Shown here piece by piece: positions 28,624 to 29,270 of a DNA stretch of 29,270 bases. Both the position numbers and the translations under genes were made by a program. Numbering within the stretch: position 1 is the stretch's first letter; the number at the start of each line of letters is the position of its first letter. The notes under the pieces were generated by a model. That model was not told the origin of the DNA. It searched no databases and was given only the letters and a program-made list of their open reading frames with translations. Origin of the DNA: CAZWCX01 sp964632945 (GTDB taxonomy: Bacteria > Planctomycetota > MHYJ01 > WSZJ01 > CAZWCX01). The stretch is from NCBI GenBank assembly GCA_964632945.1, contig CAZWCX010000095.1, positions 1 to 29,270 on the forward strand. The letters run 5' to 3'.

Positions 28624-29270
28624 AGCCGGCAGCGCACCGAATTCGCGGCCGATTCCCGTGTCCTTCCGACCCGCGCGTGTCGCCGGTGTCGCCGGGCTGC
28701 GCCTGACGGACCGGAGGCCGCTCGATGGGGCCGGTGCGATGAAACGTCGGCAACCGTCCGCGACACCAAAGGTCGGAACGCGCGCCGCTTGGCTGCGCAC
28801 GAGTTCGGGGCTCGCCCCGCCTCGCCCGCGGTCGCGCCGGAGTCGAACAACTCGACCGCGACGGTGAAATCGCACGCTCCACCCTCTCCGGTCGGACTCG
28901 AACCGGCCCGTGCCGCCGAACATTCGTGCGGCGTCCTCGCGACCCGCAACTGCGCGGGCGGAAGGTCTCTTCTCCCGCGGTATCAAGTTATGCTCACGCA
29001 AGTAATCCCGATGCGGAATTTGCGCCCACGTTCTCAGTTTTGTTTTCGGACCGGCGCAGTGCTTCTCAAGTCGTGGACCGGTTGGGGATTGCGATGCAGC
29101 CGGCGCTTTCCGCCCGCCGCGGAATTCCCGCCGGCCCCTTCGGCCGATTCGTTCCCTCGGACGCAACCCCATGCGGGGGGGGCTTCGGACGATCGCGCGT
29201 TCCGGGTTTCCCCCCAGGCCGCGCTTGACGCGGAGCGCCGCACCAAGAAAATGAGCCCCCAGCGGTCTTC
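28624..29270. other. Right-end region without a supported gene
   Basis: About 650 bases upstream of the giant kinase. All open frames here are short or Arg/Pro/Ala-rich with no ribosome site. The stretch 28980-29050 is distinctly AT-richer than its surroundings and includes TTTTGTTTT. A T-arm-like motif (28894-28904) does not extend to a tRNA. A TTGACG at 29225-29230 on the plus strand may begin a promoter for a gene beyond the window, but no matching -10 element is clear. Confidence 0.4.

Noticed and set aside
28894..28904. GGTTCGAGTCC (minus strand), a tRNA T-loop-like motif
   Set aside because: The T stem has a mismatch, and no matching acceptor, anticodon arm with a 7-base loop or D arm can be built around it. 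The bases fit a simple CCGGT/ACCGG hairpin.
28576..29172. N-terminal extension of the giant kinase
   Set aside because: The extra ~200 residues are Arg-rich. A ribosome site and a TATACT element sit at the 28575 start instead.
28926..29228. A 100-residue plus-strand open frame near the right end
   Set aside because: No ribosome site, low-complexity C-terminus and no recognisable feature.

Overview
The window is a very GC-rich bacterial chromosome segment with 16 protein-coding genes that I can support and no rRNA, tRNA, CRISPR array or insertion sequence that I can recognise. The gene content suggests Planctomycetota or a closely similar phylum. It has three Hanks-type Ser/Thr kinases, two of them with a membrane helix and long TPR-type tails, and a GAF plus AAA+ enhancer-binding-type regulator. 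It also has a secreted PQQ-like beta-propeller protein, a HEAT-repeat secreted protein and a subtilase with a P domain. The taxonomic call is an inference from content and composition; no marker gene is present.

Layout. (1) 1-2.7 kb: the 3' part of a membrane protein with an extracytoplasmic beta-rich region joined to an ECF-S-like helical bundle, a small unknown protein, and a zinc-ribbon single-pass membrane protein ending at a strong intrinsic terminator. (2) 2.8-6.2 kb: a 1079-residue SF1 (UPF1/DNA2-like) helicase with a degenerate PLD-like region and C-terminal zinc ribbons. It is transcribed from a good sigma-70-type promoter through a leader with a terminator-like hairpin. (3) 6.2-10.1 kb: a small membrane protein, a SAM methyltransferase, a CCR4/nocturnin-like phosphodiesterase and an MFS exporter. 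(4) 10.2-12 kb: an SGNH-fold protein that has lost its catalytic residues and appears to be leaderless, and a secreted HEAT-repeat protein. (5) 12.1-18.3 kb, all minus strand: a regulator overlapping a zinc-ribbon kinase by 4 bases, then a secreted protein with an internally duplicated uncharacterised module, then a PQQ-like propeller. (6) 18.4-24.9 kb, plus strand: a membrane kinase divergent from the regulator, a secreted subtilase behind a long structured leader with a direct-repeat operator, and an unknown protein. (7) 25-28.6 kb, minus strand: a giant membrane kinase with a near-perfect 46-residue repeat array. About 650 bp at the right end hold no gene I can support.

How it fits together. 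Most genes are single transcription units arranged convergently or divergently, and several have recognisable -35/-10 promoters with 16-18 bp spacers. The most coherent functional unit is a signalling block: regulator plus soluble kinase (translationally coupled), with a divergent transmembrane kinase whose tail shares an unusual 46-47-residue TPR variant with the giant kinase at the right end. The enhancer-binding-type regulator carries GAFADA where sigma-54 activators have GAFTGA, so it may not work through sigma-54. The strongest leads for something undescribed are the 46-residue repeat kinases, the kinase/GAFADA-regulator pair, the helicase with a PLD-like region and possibly attenuated leader, and the catalytically dead SGNH protein.
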